Assembly: GCF_014193515.1 (NCBI RefSeq)
Contig: NZ_BLXX01000002.1
Span: 310,001-374,000 of the forward strand
Length of the DNA: 64,000 nucleotides
Source: Geomonas silvestris
Lineage (GTDB): Bacteria; Desulfobacterota; Desulfuromonadia; Geobacterales; Geobacteraceae
Direction of reading: 5' to 3'
Under the pieces are notes generated by a model that did not search any database, was not told the DNA's origin, and was given only the letters and a program-made list of their open reading frames with translations. Shown here in pieces: positions 26,983-35,369 of the stretch. How positions within the stretch are numbered: the first letter of the stretch is position 1; every line of letters begins with the position of its first letter. Position numbers and translations under genes: made by a program.

Positions 26983-28380
26983 TCACGGGGAAAATTGTTC
27001 TCCATACACCAGCTTTTTCTTCTTCAACTTCTCGATCAGGGTGGTCCGCTTCAGGTTGAGGAGTTCCGCGGCCTCCTTCTTGTTGCCGCCGCTTTTCTCC
27101 AGAGCCTGCAGGATCAGCCTGTTTTCAAACTCCTCCACGGCACTGTTGAGGCAGAAGCCGTCCTCGGGGAGGGTCACCTGCTCGGTGCGGGCCGGACTCG
27201 TCCTGCCGCCGCGGTACTTCTCGGGGAGATCCGAGACGTTCAGGGTCCCGGACCCCTTGATGATCACCAGGCGCTCGACCAGGTTCTCCAGCTCGCGCAC
27301 GTTCCCCGGCCACTCGTAGTTGGTCAGGATGTCCATCACCTGCTTGTCGAACCCCTGCACCTTGCGCTGCTTGGAGCGGTTGAACTTCTCCAGGAAGTTG
27401 TTGAGCAGCAGGGCGATGTCGGCTTCCCGCTCGCGCAAGGGGGGAAGGACGATGGGGATCACCGAAAGCCGGTAGTAGAGGTCCTCGCGAAACTGCTTCG
27501 AGATCACCATCTGATCCAGGTTCTGGTTGGTCGCCGCGATAATCCGGACGTCGACCTTCTTGCTGCGCGTGGCACCCACCGGCTCCAGCTCACGGTTTTG
27601 CAGGACGCGCAAGAGCTTCACCTGCAGGTTCGCCTTCATGTCCCCGATCTCGTCCAGGAACAGGGTCCCCTTGTCGGCCATCTCGAAGCGGCCGATGCGG
27701 GTCGCCACGGCGCCGGTGAAGGAGCCCTTCACGTGACCGAAGAGCTCGCTTTCCAAAAGCTCGTCGGGGATGGCGGCGCAGTTCACCGCCACGAAGTTCT
27801 TGTTGTTGCGGTTGGAAAGGTCGTGGATGGCGCGGGCCACCAGTTCCTTGCCGGTTCCCGACTCCCCCTGGATCAGCACGGTGGAGTCGGAGCTGGCCAC
27901 CTTCTCGATCAGCTCGAAGAGGGAGAGCATCTTTTCGCTCTCCCCGATGATGTTGTTTAGGAGTGCCCGGTTCTTTATGCACGGTTTGGACCGAAAACTC
28001 TTGCTCTGCAGAGCCTGGTGCTCGAGCCCGCGTTTTACGTGGGTTTCCAGCTCCTCGAGGTTGAAGGGCTTTTCCAGGTAGAAAAAGGCGCCGGCCTTGA
28101 GAAGGTTGGCGGTCATCTCGTGGTTGGCAAAGGCGCTGTAGGCAATGGTTACGATCTCAGGACGGATCGACTTCAGCTGTTTGATGAACTCAAGGCCGTT
28201 GACCCGAGGCATCATGATGTCGGTGATCACCATCTGCACGTCGCTCAACTCGACCTTCTGCAGGGCATCCTGGCCGTCGAAGGCCTGGAATACCTGGTAA
28301 CCCTTGTAACTCAGGAAGGCCGCCACGAAATCGCGGGTCTTCTTGTCGTCATCCGCAATGAGAATTCTCGGTGTTTCCAT
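26983..28380 (-). CDS. NtrC-family sigma-54-dependent response regulator
   Basis: Transcription activator of 465 residues. Receiver domain with D10-D12 acidic pocket and phosphoacceptor D54 (VITDIMMPRVNG). AAA+ domain with GESGTGKE, the sigma-54-contact loop written GSFTGA instead of GAFTGA, LFLDEIGDM and NYEWPGNVRELENLVER. The C-terminal Fis-type helix-turn-helix is KKEAAELLNLKRTTLIEKLK, similar in style to flagellar regulators. The ATG at 28380 follows GGGGAAACA; the frame extends upstream without a ribosome site. No partner kinase is adjacent. The chemosensory operon lies divergently. Confidence 0.93.
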   Translation of the reverse strand: METPRILIADDDKKTRDFVAAFLSYKGYQVFQAFDGQDALQKVELSDVQMVITDIMMPRVNGLEFIKQLKSIRPEIVTIAYSAFANHEMTANLLKAGAFFYLEKPFNLEELETHVKRGLEHQALQSKSFRSKPCIKNRALLNNIIGESEKMLSLFELIEKVASSDSTVLIQGESGTGKELVARAIHDLSNRNNKNFVAVNCAAIPDELLESELFGHVKGSFTGAVATRIGRFEMADKGTLFLDEIGDMKANLQVKLLRVLQNRELEPVGATRSKKVDVRIIAATNQNLDQMVISKQFREDLYYRLSVIPIVLPPLREREADIALLLNNFLEKFNRSKQRKVQGFDKQVMDILTNYEWPGNVRELENLVERLVIIKGSGTLNVSDLPEKYRGGRTSPARTEQVTLPEDGFCLNSAVEEFENRLILQALEKSGGNKKEAAELLNLKRTTLIEKLKKKKLVYGEQFSP

Positions 28381-28444
28381 TGTTTCCCCGAATTTGGTTA
28401 AAGTTGCCCGGCATGGGCACCGATACAAATTGAAGCGCCCGCAA

Positions 28445-28473
28445 ACTATAGCGGCTTCTTTCGGCAATGTCAA
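28445..28473 (-). promoter_or_regulatory. predicted promoter of the response regulator operon
   Basis: Minus strand TTGACA (28473-28468) and TATAGT (28450-28445) with a 17-base spacer, close to consensus. The start codon is 65 bases downstream. In the 326-base gap to cheW I find no convincing promoter for cheW and no GG/GC sigma-54 site. The remainder of the gap shows nothing else. Confidence 0.7.
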
Positions 28474-28706
28474 TAAAATGACTTGCTTTGGCCACGGTTT
28501 CTGTCAATTTTTTGCACCGCCCCCGGAAACGCCCCCTCCTCGGTCGCCGCAGGGCGCCCCCGGGCGGCTAACCGGCCGATCCTGCGCACGAAGCGCCCGC
28601 TGAAAAATTTTCTTCATATTTGCCTATGGCATCCGAATAGGTAAGAACAGAGGGGACGCGGACGGCGACTCGCCCGACCCCCAGATCAGCAGCATACGGA
28701 GGGTCC

Positions 28707-29204
28707 ATGCAAACGACCGCACTGAAGGTAAAAAGCGAAGAGTACGCTGGGGAACTGATCCAACTGGTCAGCTTCAACCTGGAGAACGAGGAGTACGGGA
28801 TCAACGTACTGATGGTGCGTGAGATCATCCGGATGCTCAACATAACCCGCGTACCCAACACCCCGCACTACGTGGAAGGGGTAATCAACCTGCGCGGCAA
28901 GGTGATCCCGATCATCTCGCTCAGGCGCAAGTTCGACCTCCCCGAGGCCGAGTACGACAAACGCACCCGCATCATGGTGATGGAGGTGGTCGGCGAGATG
29001 ATGGGCTTCATCGTCGACGAAGTCTCCGAGGTGATCCGGATCTCCGAGAAAGAGATCCAGCCCCCGCCGCCGGTGGTCTCCAGCGGCATCGACCAGGAAT
29101 GCATGGCCGGGGTCATCAACCAGGCCGAGCGCCTGCTGGTCCTCTTGGACCTGGAGCGCATGTTCACCGCAGACGAAAGAAAGTTGTTCAGCAGCGTAGC
29201 CTAA
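28707..29204 (+). CDS. cheW: chemotaxis coupling protein CheW
   Basis: Adaptor that links chemoreceptors to CheA, 165 residues, one CheW SH3-like double barrel. The family features QLVSFNLENEEYGINVLMVREI, VPNTPHYVEGVINLRGKVIP and DEVSEVIRI are all in place. The short C-terminal tail adds nothing obvious. It is the first gene of a five-gene chemosensory operon (cheW, cheA, cheR, an HDOD gene, cheB). GGAGGGT precedes the ATG. Confidence 0.95.
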   Translation: MQTTALKVKSEEYAGELIQLVSFNLENEEYGINVLMVREIIRMLNITRVPNTPHYVEGVINLRGKVIPIISLRRKFDLPEAEYDKRTRIMVMEVVGEMMGFIVDEVSEVIRISEKEIQPPPPVVSSGIDQECMAGVINQAERLLVLLDLERMFTADERKLFSSVA

Positions 29205-29254
29205 TAAAGTCGCCGGCCTGACCGGGCCGCGACTTCCCCGACTTGGAGCAGACC

Positions 29255-31039
29255 ATGCCGATAGATTGCGAAGATCAGGAACTTTTGGAAGGTTTTCTCG
29301 CCGAGACGACCGAGCTTCTCGAAAAACTTGACGACGACCTGGTGAGCCTGGAGAAGAGCCCGGAAGATGCCGAGCTCATGAACCGGATCTTTCGTTCCAT
29401 CCACACCGTGAAAGGGGCCTCGAGCTTCCTCGGGTTCGACCTGTTGGTCAAGGTGACCCACAAGACCGAGGACGTCCTGAACCGCCTGAGAAAGGGCGAG
29501 CTGGTGGTGACGCCGGAGATCATGGACGTGATCCTCGAGGCGGTCGACCTGGTGAAGACCCTGGTCGCCGACATCAAAGCCGGGGAGATCGTGGAGCGCG
29601 ACATCGAGTCGACCATCGCCAAGCTGGTCCCGTACCTGTCCATGAGTGCGACCGAGGCGACCGTGCTCTCGGCCGCGCCGAAGGCGGAGGGAGCGGCACC
29701 TGCCGCCGCACCCCAGCCCGAGAGCGCCCAGGCGGCGGTCCTCCAGGTCGCCCCCGCGGCGGCGAAACTCAAGGAACCCGCGGCCCAGAAGCCGGCAGCC
29801 CCGGCGGCCAAGGGGGAGGAACTCGCCGACAACTCGACGGTGCGCGTGGACGTGAAGCGCCTGGACGACCTGATGAACCAGGTCGGCGAGTTGGTCCTGG
29901 AGCGCAACCGGATGATCCAGCTGCACTCCGACTACCAGAGCGGCCTCGACCCTAACGGGTTCGCGGACGACTTCGGCAAGCTCTCCAAACGGCTCAACTT
30001 CGTCACCTCGGAGTTGCAGATGCAGGTCCTCAAGATGAGGATGCTGCCGGTCGAGAAGGTCTTCAAGAAGTTCCCCCGCATCGTGAGGAACCTGGCGCGC
30101 GACCTCGGCAAGGAAGTCGACCTGCAGATCTTCGGTGAGGAGACCGAACTGGACCGCTCCGTGGTCGACGAGATCGGCGACCCGCTCATCCACCTCATCC
30201 GTAACGCCCTGGACCACGGCCTGGAGACCCCCGACGAGCGCCTCGCCTCCGGCAAGCCCCGCATGGGGACCGTCATGCTCTCCGCTGCACACGAGGGGAA
30301 CCAGATCGTCATCAGCATCAAGGACAACGGCCGCGGCATCAACCCCGACAAGATCGCCCAAAAGGCCCTGGACAAGGGGCTCATTACCGAGGAGCAGCTG
30401 GCGGTCATGGGGAGCCGGGAGATCCTGGAACTCATCTTCCTCCCCGGTTTCTCCACCAAGGAGCAGACCACCGACCTCTCCGGCCGCGGTGTCGGCATGG
30501 ACGTGGTGCGCACCAACATCAGGAAACTAAACGGCATCATCGAGATCAAAAACGAATTGGGACACGGCAGCGAGTTCATCCTGAAGCTGCCGCTCACCCT
30601 TGCCATCATCCAGTCGCTTCTGGTCGAGGTGGAGCGCGAGGTCTACTCCATCCCGCTCGCCTCGGTCATCGAGACCATGCGTGTCGACCAGAAGGAATTC
30701 CACATGATCGGCGGGCAGGAAGTGCTCAAGCTGCGCGACTCCGTGCTGCCGCTTTTGCGTCTGGGCCGGGTCTTCTCCTGCGCCGACGCGGGTCACGACC
30801 GCAGCACCTGCTACGTCGTCATCGTCGGCGTGGCCGAAAAACGGGTGGGGCTCGTGGTAACCCGCCTCTTAGGGCAGCAGGAAGTCGCCATCAAGTCGCT
30901 GGGCAAATTCCTCGCCAACCTCCCGGGTATCGGTGGTTCGACCATCATGGGTGACGGCAGAGTGGCGCTCATCGTCGACCCGATGGGTCTCATCGGTGGA
31001 GGCGAAGGGACAGGAGTCAGGAAATCCGCAGCTGCCTGA
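29255..31039 (+). CDS. cheA: chemotaxis histidine kinase CheA
   Basis: Sensor kinase of the chemosensory array, 594 residues. P1 HPt domain with the phosphorylated H50 (SIHTVKGASSFLGF). A long Ala/Pro linker (about 133-190) replaces a recognisable P2 domain. Then come the P3 dimerisation helices (VDVKRLDDLMNQVGELVLER), the P4 kinase core (LIRNALDHGLE N-box, DNGRGI, GRGVGMDVV) and a P5 CheW-like domain. Start at ATG 29255 with GGAG six bases upstream, rather than a TTG four codons earlier. Lack of P2 suggests direct transfer to a receiver; the only receiver in this operon is that of CheB. Confidence 0.95.
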   Translation: MPIDCEDQELLEGFLAETTELLEKLDDDLVSLEKSPEDAELMNRIFRSIHTVKGASSFLGFDLLVKVTHKTEDVLNRLRKGELVVTPEIMDVILEAVDLVKTLVADIKAGEIVERDIESTIAKLVPYLSMSATEATVLSAAPKAEGAAPAAAPQPESAQAAVLQVAPAAAKLKEPAAQKPAAPAAKGEELADNSTVRVDVKRLDDLMNQVGELVLERNRMIQLHSDYQSGLDPNGFADDFGKLSKRLNFVTSELQMQVLKMRMLPVEKVFKKFPRIVRNLARDLGKEVDLQIFGEETELDRSVVDEIGDPLIHLIRNALDHGLETPDERLASGKPRMGTVMLSAAHEGNQIVISIKDNGRGINPDKIAQKALDKGLITEEQLAVMGSREILELIFLPGFSTKEQTTDLSGRGVGMDVVRTNIRKLNGIIEIKNELGHGSEFILKLPLTLAIIQSLLVEVEREVYSIPLASVIETMRVDQKEFHMIGGQEVLKLRDSVLPLLRLGRVFSCADAGHDRSTCYVVIVGVAEKRVGLVVTRLLGQQEVAIKSLGKFLANLPGIGGSTIMGDGRVALIVDPMGLIGGGEGTGVRKSAAA

Positions 31040-31049
31040 GGGGACGATA

Positions 31050-31925
31050 ATGGCGATTGAGAGCAAACCATTGGAAATAAAGGCCGGAGCCCAGAAGATT
31101 TCCGACAAGGACTTCGAGCAACTCCGGGATTACATCTACAACGTCTGCGGCATCTATTTCCACAGCTCCAAGAAGTACTTCCTCGAAAGCCGGCTGGCGC
31201 GCCGCATGGAGGGGACCGGCTGCAAGACGCACGCGGAGTACTACCAGTACGTCCGCGGTGCGGCAACCGGCAGCGCCGAACTGAAGAGACTTTTGGATGA
31301 AATCACCACCAACGAGACCTGCTTCTTCCGCAACCTCCCCCAGCTGACCGCGCTGGAAAACAAGTTCCTGCCGGAGATCGTCGCGGCCAAGTCCAAGATC
31401 GGCTTCAAGAAGCTGCGCATCTGGAGCGCCGGCTCCTCCTCCGGGGAGGAGGCCTACACCATGGCGATGATCTTCCTCGAGAAGCGGGCCACGCTGTTAA
31501 AGGACTGGATCATCGAGATCGTGGGGACCGACATCAACGAGACGGTGCTCGGCCAGGCCAAGGAAGCGGTCTACAACAGCTACTCGGTGCGCAACACCCC
31601 GGACTTCTACCTGAAGAAGTACTTCAAGGAGGAGACCCCCGGCCGCTTCGTGCTCTCCCCGGAGGTGAAGAAGCTCGCGAGCTTCAACCACCTGAACCTC
31701 TACGACGACAACAAGATGCTGTTCATGAAGAGCTTCGACTTCATCTTCTGCGCCAACGTGCTCATCTACTTCGACGCGGCCTCCAAGAGCAAGGTGGTGC
31801 AGCACTTCTACAACAACCTGCAGCCCTACGGCTACTTCTTCGTGGGGCAGTCCGAGTCGCTGCACGGCGTCAACGACAAGTTCAAAACGGTTCACTTTCC
31901 GGGCGGATTTTCTTACAACAAGTGA
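31050..31925 (+). CDS. cheR: chemotaxis methyltransferase CheR
   Basis: S-adenosylmethionine-dependent methyltransferase that methylates receptor glutamates, 291 residues. It has the N-terminal alpha domain (residues 15-85, SRLARRMEGTG), TTNETCFFRN and the SAM-binding IWSAGSSSGEEAYTMAMIF, then GTDINETVL and FCANVLIYFD. The start is ATG 31050; a longer frame runs back into cheA and has no support. Ten bases follow cheA, and the stop overlaps the likely ribosome site of the next gene. Confidence 0.96.
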   Translation: MAIESKPLEIKAGAQKISDKDFEQLRDYIYNVCGIYFHSSKKYFLESRLARRMEGTGCKTHAEYYQYVRGAATGSAELKRLLDEITTNETCFFRNLPQLTALENKFLPEIVAAKSKIGFKKLRIWSAGSSSGEEAYTMAMIFLEKRATLLKDWIIEIVGTDINETVLGQAKEAVYNSYSVRNTPDFYLKKYFKEETPGRFVLSPEVKKLASFNHLNLYDDNKMLFMKSFDFIFCANVLIYFDAASKSKVVQHFYNNLQPYGYFFVGQSESLHGVNDKFKTVHFPGGFSYNK

Positions 31926-31933
31926 GGATGGGT

Positions 31934-32833
31934 ATGGAAAAACAAGCCATGATGCAGGCGGCTCAGGAGATGGTGGAGAGCTTCGTCGATCTCCCCACCA
32001 TACCGCAGGTGGCTACCAGGGTCATCGAGCTCCTGGACAAGCCGGGCGTCGAGCTAGACGAGGTTGCCGACATGATCCTGGCCGACCAGGTCCTGGCGGC
32101 CCGCGTCATCAAAATGGTGAACTCCCCGCTTTACAAGCCCGCGCACGAGATCAAATCGGTGAAGCGCGCCCTGATCTACCTGGGGTTCCGCCACATCCGC
32201 GAACTCGCCTTCACCTGCTCCTTTGTCGACGTCTTCGAGGGGCGCGACGGCATCCTCGACATCAAGAGTTTCTGGGAGCACTCCTTCGGCGTCGGCGTCG
32301 TGTCCAAGATCATCGCCCAGAGGGTGCGTTACCCGGATACCGAGAAGGCCTACCTGGTGGGGATCGTGCACGACATCGGCGAGGTGTTCCTGAGCTTCTA
32401 CCGTCAGGAGGCCTTCCGGGCGCTGCTCGATTCGGTGCAGGGACAGCCCTTCCGCCTGGTGCAGAAGGAGATCGAGTTCCTGGGGACCTCGCACAACGAG
32501 GTGGGGCTCTGCATCGCCCGCAAGTGGAACTTCCCGGCGGACTACTGTGAGGTGATCGCGCTGCACCACGCCCCCGAGGAGGCGACGCTCGATCCCACCC
32601 TGTGCGCCATCGTCAACATCGCTGACCTGTTCTGCTCGGTCTGCCAGCTCGACTACGGCGGGCAGGCCTGGGTCTCGTTCAATCTGGCCGAGGAGAAGGC
32701 CTGGTCCCTTCTCAAGGCCTACGCACCCAACCTGGTCGACCTGGACGTGGAGCGCTTCTGCTATGAACTCGAGGACCGGGTCCCCGAGATCCAGGACATG
32801 GTCAAGTCGATCTTCCAGGGCATAGGAGGGTGA
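31934..32833 (+). CDS. HDOD-domain signalling protein
   Basis: Protein of 299 residues with an HDOD domain (about residues 15-215): LPTIPQVATRVIELL, ILADQVLAARVIKMVNSPLY, IKSVKRALIYLGFRHIREL, GIVHDIGEVFLSFY, ALHHAPEEA. HDOD domains are relatives of HD phosphohydrolases; here the HD pair HDIGE and HH are still visible, though most HDOD proteins lack catalysis. The gene sits between cheR and cheB and overlaps cheB by four bases when counted to a possible GTG. That makes it an operon member whose role in the array is unknown. Confidence 0.88.
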   Translation: MEKQAMMQAAQEMVESFVDLPTIPQVATRVIELLDKPGVELDEVADMILADQVLAARVIKMVNSPLYKPAHEIKSVKRALIYLGFRHIRELAFTCSFVDVFEGRDGILDIKSFWEHSFGVGVVSKIIAQRVRYPDTEKAYLVGIVHDIGEVFLSFYRQEAFRALLDSVQGQPFRLVQKEIEFLGTSHNEVGLCIARKWNFPADYCEVIALHHAPEEATLDPTLCAIVNIADLFCSVCQLDYGGQAWVSFNLAEEKAWSLLKAYAPNLVDLDVERFCYELEDRVPEIQDMVKSIFQGIGG

Positions 32834-32841
32834 CCGGTACC

Positions 32842-33912
32842 ATGTTTACCAGCGCGCAAGGATCCAAACTGAGGGTGCTCATCGTCGACGACTCCTCCTT
32901 CATGCGCATGGCGATCCGCGGGATCCTCTCCCGGGCGCCGGGGATCGAGGTGGTGGGTATCGCCTCGGACGGCATGGAAGGGGTGGAGAAGGCACTCGCC
33001 TTGAAGCCCGACCTGATCACCATGGACGTCGAAATGCCGCGCATGGACGGCATCGCTGCCTTGAAGCAGATCATGGCCAAGCAGCCGACCCGGGTGCTCA
33101 TGGTCTCCACGCTGACCTGCGAGGGTGCCAAGGCGACCTTCGAGGCCCTGGACGCCGGGGCGATCGACTACGTCCCCAAGAACGTCACCGACTCCAAAGA
33201 CGCCCAGCGCGCCTTCCAGGAGGCGTTGCTCTCCAAGGTGACCGAGGCCTCCAACTCGCGCGTGAAGCGGGTGATCGGCGTGACGCGCCCCTCCCTGGTG
33301 CGCCCGGCCGAGGTGCGCCCCTCGCGCTTCACCCGCAAGGTAAGCTGCGTCGGGATCGGCGCCTCCACCGGCGGCCCGGTGGCGCTCCAGGAGGTGCTCT
33401 CGCGGGTGCCGGTCAACTTCCCGCACGGCATCGTGGTAGCGATCCACATGCCCAAGGCCTTCACCGGACCGTACGCCGAGAGGCTGAACGCCAAGTGCTC
33501 GCTTTCCATCAAGGAAGGGGTGAACGGGGATATCGTGAAACCGGGACAGGTGCTGATCGCACCGGGGGGGCAGCATACCTCGCTGGTGAAGCAGGGGGCG
33601 AACATCGTGATGCGGGTCGCGCCGACCACCGACTACCCGCAGTACATCTACATCCCCTCGGTCGACCTGATGCTGACCTCGCTGGCCGATGCCTGCGGCG
33701 GCTCGATGCTGGGGGTGATCCTGACGGGGATGGGGAACGACGGGTTCAAGGGGATGCAGCACCTGAAGTCGAAGGGTGGCGTGACCCTGGTGCAGGACCA
33801 GGAGACCTCGACGATCTACGGGATGCCCCGGGCCTGTATCGAGGGGAAGGTGGCCGACGTGGTGCTCCCGCTGGACCAGATCGGCTACGAGATAGGGAAG
33901 ATCGGGCAGTAG
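32842..33912 (+). CDS. cheB: chemotaxis protein-glutamate methylesterase CheB
   Basis: Receptor demethylase/deamidase, 356 residues. Receiver domain with D16-D17 and phosphoacceptor D62 (LITMDVEMPRMDG), then the methylesterase domain. The serine/histidine/aspartate triad is in GIGASTGGPVAL, VVAIHMPKAF and GVILTGMGNDG. Start taken at ATG 32842 with AGGAGGG 11 bases upstream; a GTG at 32830 lies on top of that site. It ends the operon. Its stop is only two bases from the stop of a convergent gene. Confidence 0.95.
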   Translation: MFTSAQGSKLRVLIVDDSSFMRMAIRGILSRAPGIEVVGIASDGMEGVEKALALKPDLITMDVEMPRMDGIAALKQIMAKQPTRVLMVSTLTCEGAKATFEALDAGAIDYVPKNVTDSKDAQRAFQEALLSKVTEASNSRVKRVIGVTRPSLVRPAEVRPSRFTRKVSCVGIGASTGGPVALQEVLSRVPVNFPHGIVVAIHMPKAFTGPYAERLNAKCSLSIKEGVNGDIVKPGQVLIAPGGQHTSLVKQGANIVMRVAPTTDYPQYIYIPSVDLMLTSLADACGGSMLGVILTGMGNDGFKGMQHLKSKGGVTLVQDQETSTIYGMPRACIEGKVADVVLPLDQIGYEIGKIGQ

Positions 33913-33914
33913 CG

Positions 33915-34232
33915 CTAGCGCCGCCCCCGGACCAGGAGCCCGTCCTCCTGGGTGGTGACGGTGCAGGCGGAAAAACCTTCGCGCTTCAGACGGAACAAAA
34001 CGGCCGTAGCGGCCAGGGCATAGCAGCCGGGGATGAAGAGCTTGAGCTCTCCCCGGCTGTTTGTCATTGGGGCGATGCCGCCTCGCAGCGCCTTCGGCTC
34101 TACCCTAAGGCAGCCGTCGGCGGCGCAGCTTTCGCGCGCTGCCGCTTCCGCCCCGGAAGGGGGCTGGGCCCCGAGCTTTCTGGGGCTCAGCGCGCAGCAG
34201 ACGAGCTCGATGGTGCGCAGGGCTCGGTTCAT
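33915..34232 (-). CDS. small cysteine-containing protein of unknown function
   Basis: Unrecognised protein of 105 residues with six cysteines (CC at 12-13, others spread over the chain), a disordered centre and a C-terminal segment ending LFRLKREGFSACTVTTQEDG. It looks like a real gene. Its ATG overlaps the stop of the upstream EamA gene (ATGA) and is preceded by GAGGAGG. No membrane segment. It may have arisen as a translationally coupled partner of the transporter. No function is proposed. Confidence 0.55.
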   Translation of the reverse strand: MNRALRTIELVCCALSPRKLGAQPPSGAEAAARESCAADGCLRVEPKALRGGIAPMTNSRGELKLFIPGCYALAATAVLFRLKREGFSACTVTTQEDGLLVRGRR

Positions 34233-35209
34233 AGCTCCTCCTCACTCCGTCCCGACACCGGCGCCTGGTGCGAGCCGCGCGGCTGACGGCTCCCCCAGTA
34301 TACCCCGAGTACCACCAGGCAGCCTCCCCAGATCTGGGCCGCGATGAGCCGCTCGCTCAGAAGCAGTGCGGCGAGCAGGGTGCCGAAGACCGGCACCAGG
34401 TTCACGAACGCGGCGGCCCGGGCCGTCCCGATCAGGTGGACCCCCTGGTACCACCAGACGAAGCCAACCACCGTCCCCAAAAGCGCCAGCTGCAGGATGG
34501 CGAGCCATCCCATCCAGCTGAACTGCGGCAGCGGTCCCCCGTGTGCGGCGTGCTCCACGACCGCCGCCGGCACCAGGAGCACCGCGCCGAAAAAGGCCGC
34601 GTACGCCGTCGCGGCCAGCGGGGTGAACCGCGCCAGCACCTTCTTCCCCAGAATAGAGTAGAGCGCCCAGCAGAGCGGCGCCCCCAGCATGATCAGGTCG
34701 CCGCGGTTGAAGGAGTGCTGCAGGATGACGTCCAGCGAGCCGCGGGCGATCACCAGGGTCACCCCGACGAGCGAGAGGAGCAGGCCGGCCGCCTGGGTCG
34801 GGCGCACCTTCTCGCGCAGCCACAGGGCCGAGAGGACGGCGGTCAAAAGCGGGTTGATGGCCACGATGAGCGCGCCGTTACTGGCGGTGGTGAACTTGAG
34901 GCCGGTGAAGAAGACCGCGTTGTAGAGAAAGACGCCGGTGAGTCCCAGGCTGAAAAGCCCCAGGAACTGGCGCGGCGAGCGGGGGAGCGGGAAGCTGGTC
35001 CCTGCGCTCCTGGCCTGCCAGGCGGCCATCGGGACGAGGAGCAGCGCGGCGATAAGGAACCGGCAGCTGGCGGCGAAAAAAGGTGGCGCCTCCTTGACCG
35101 CGAAGCGCGCGGCGACGAAGGTGCCACCCCAAAAAAACGTGGTCAGCCAGAGCTTGAGATAGACGCGGTTGATACGAACCTCCTTCAGTGCAGGTGTTTC
35201 AGTGTTCAA
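34229..35209 (-). CDS. EamA/DMT-family transporter
   Basis: Inner-membrane exporter with ten predicted helices in two EamA repeats, up to 326 residues. Family signs: FFWGGTFVAARFAVKEAPPF in the first helix pair and GAPLCWALYSILGKKV opening the second half. Substrate unknown. The start is uncertain. The longest frame uses a TTG at 35209 without ribosome site, whereas AAGGAGG (35179-35185) lies five bases before an ATC codon (35173), from which a 314-residue protein would begin right before helix 1. Its stop overlaps the next small gene. Confidence 0.85.
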   Translation of the reverse strand: MNTETPALKEVRINRVYLKLWLTTFFWGGTFVAARFAVKEAPPFFAASCRFLIAALLLVPMAAWQARSAGTSFPLPRSPRQFLGLFSLGLTGVFLYNAVFFTGLKFTTASNGALIVAINPLLTAVLSALWLREKVRPTQAAGLLLSLVGVTLVIARGSLDVILQHSFNRGDLIMLGAPLCWALYSILGKKVLARFTPLAATAYAAFFGAVLLVPAAVVEHAAHGGPLPQFSWMGWLAILQLALLGTVVGFVWWYQGVHLIGTARAAAFVNLVPVFGTLLAALLLSERLIAAQIWGGCLVVLGVYWGSRQPRGSHQAPVSGRSEEEL

Positions 35210-35369
35210 ATCACAGGTGAGTCATGGCGGCGGGGGTGAGGCGACCGAAAGCCTGGCAGTGTGGGGCAGGTAACGCACCCACCCACCTTCGCCTCGTCCG
35301 GCAACGACCGGCTAACTTCGCCGAATCGCCTTTCATTGTCAACCGACCATTGTCAATCATCAATTGCCT

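Noticed and set aside
28381-28706. Sigma-54 promoter for cheW
   Set aside because: No GG-N10-GC arrangement with the right flanks was found on the plus strand.
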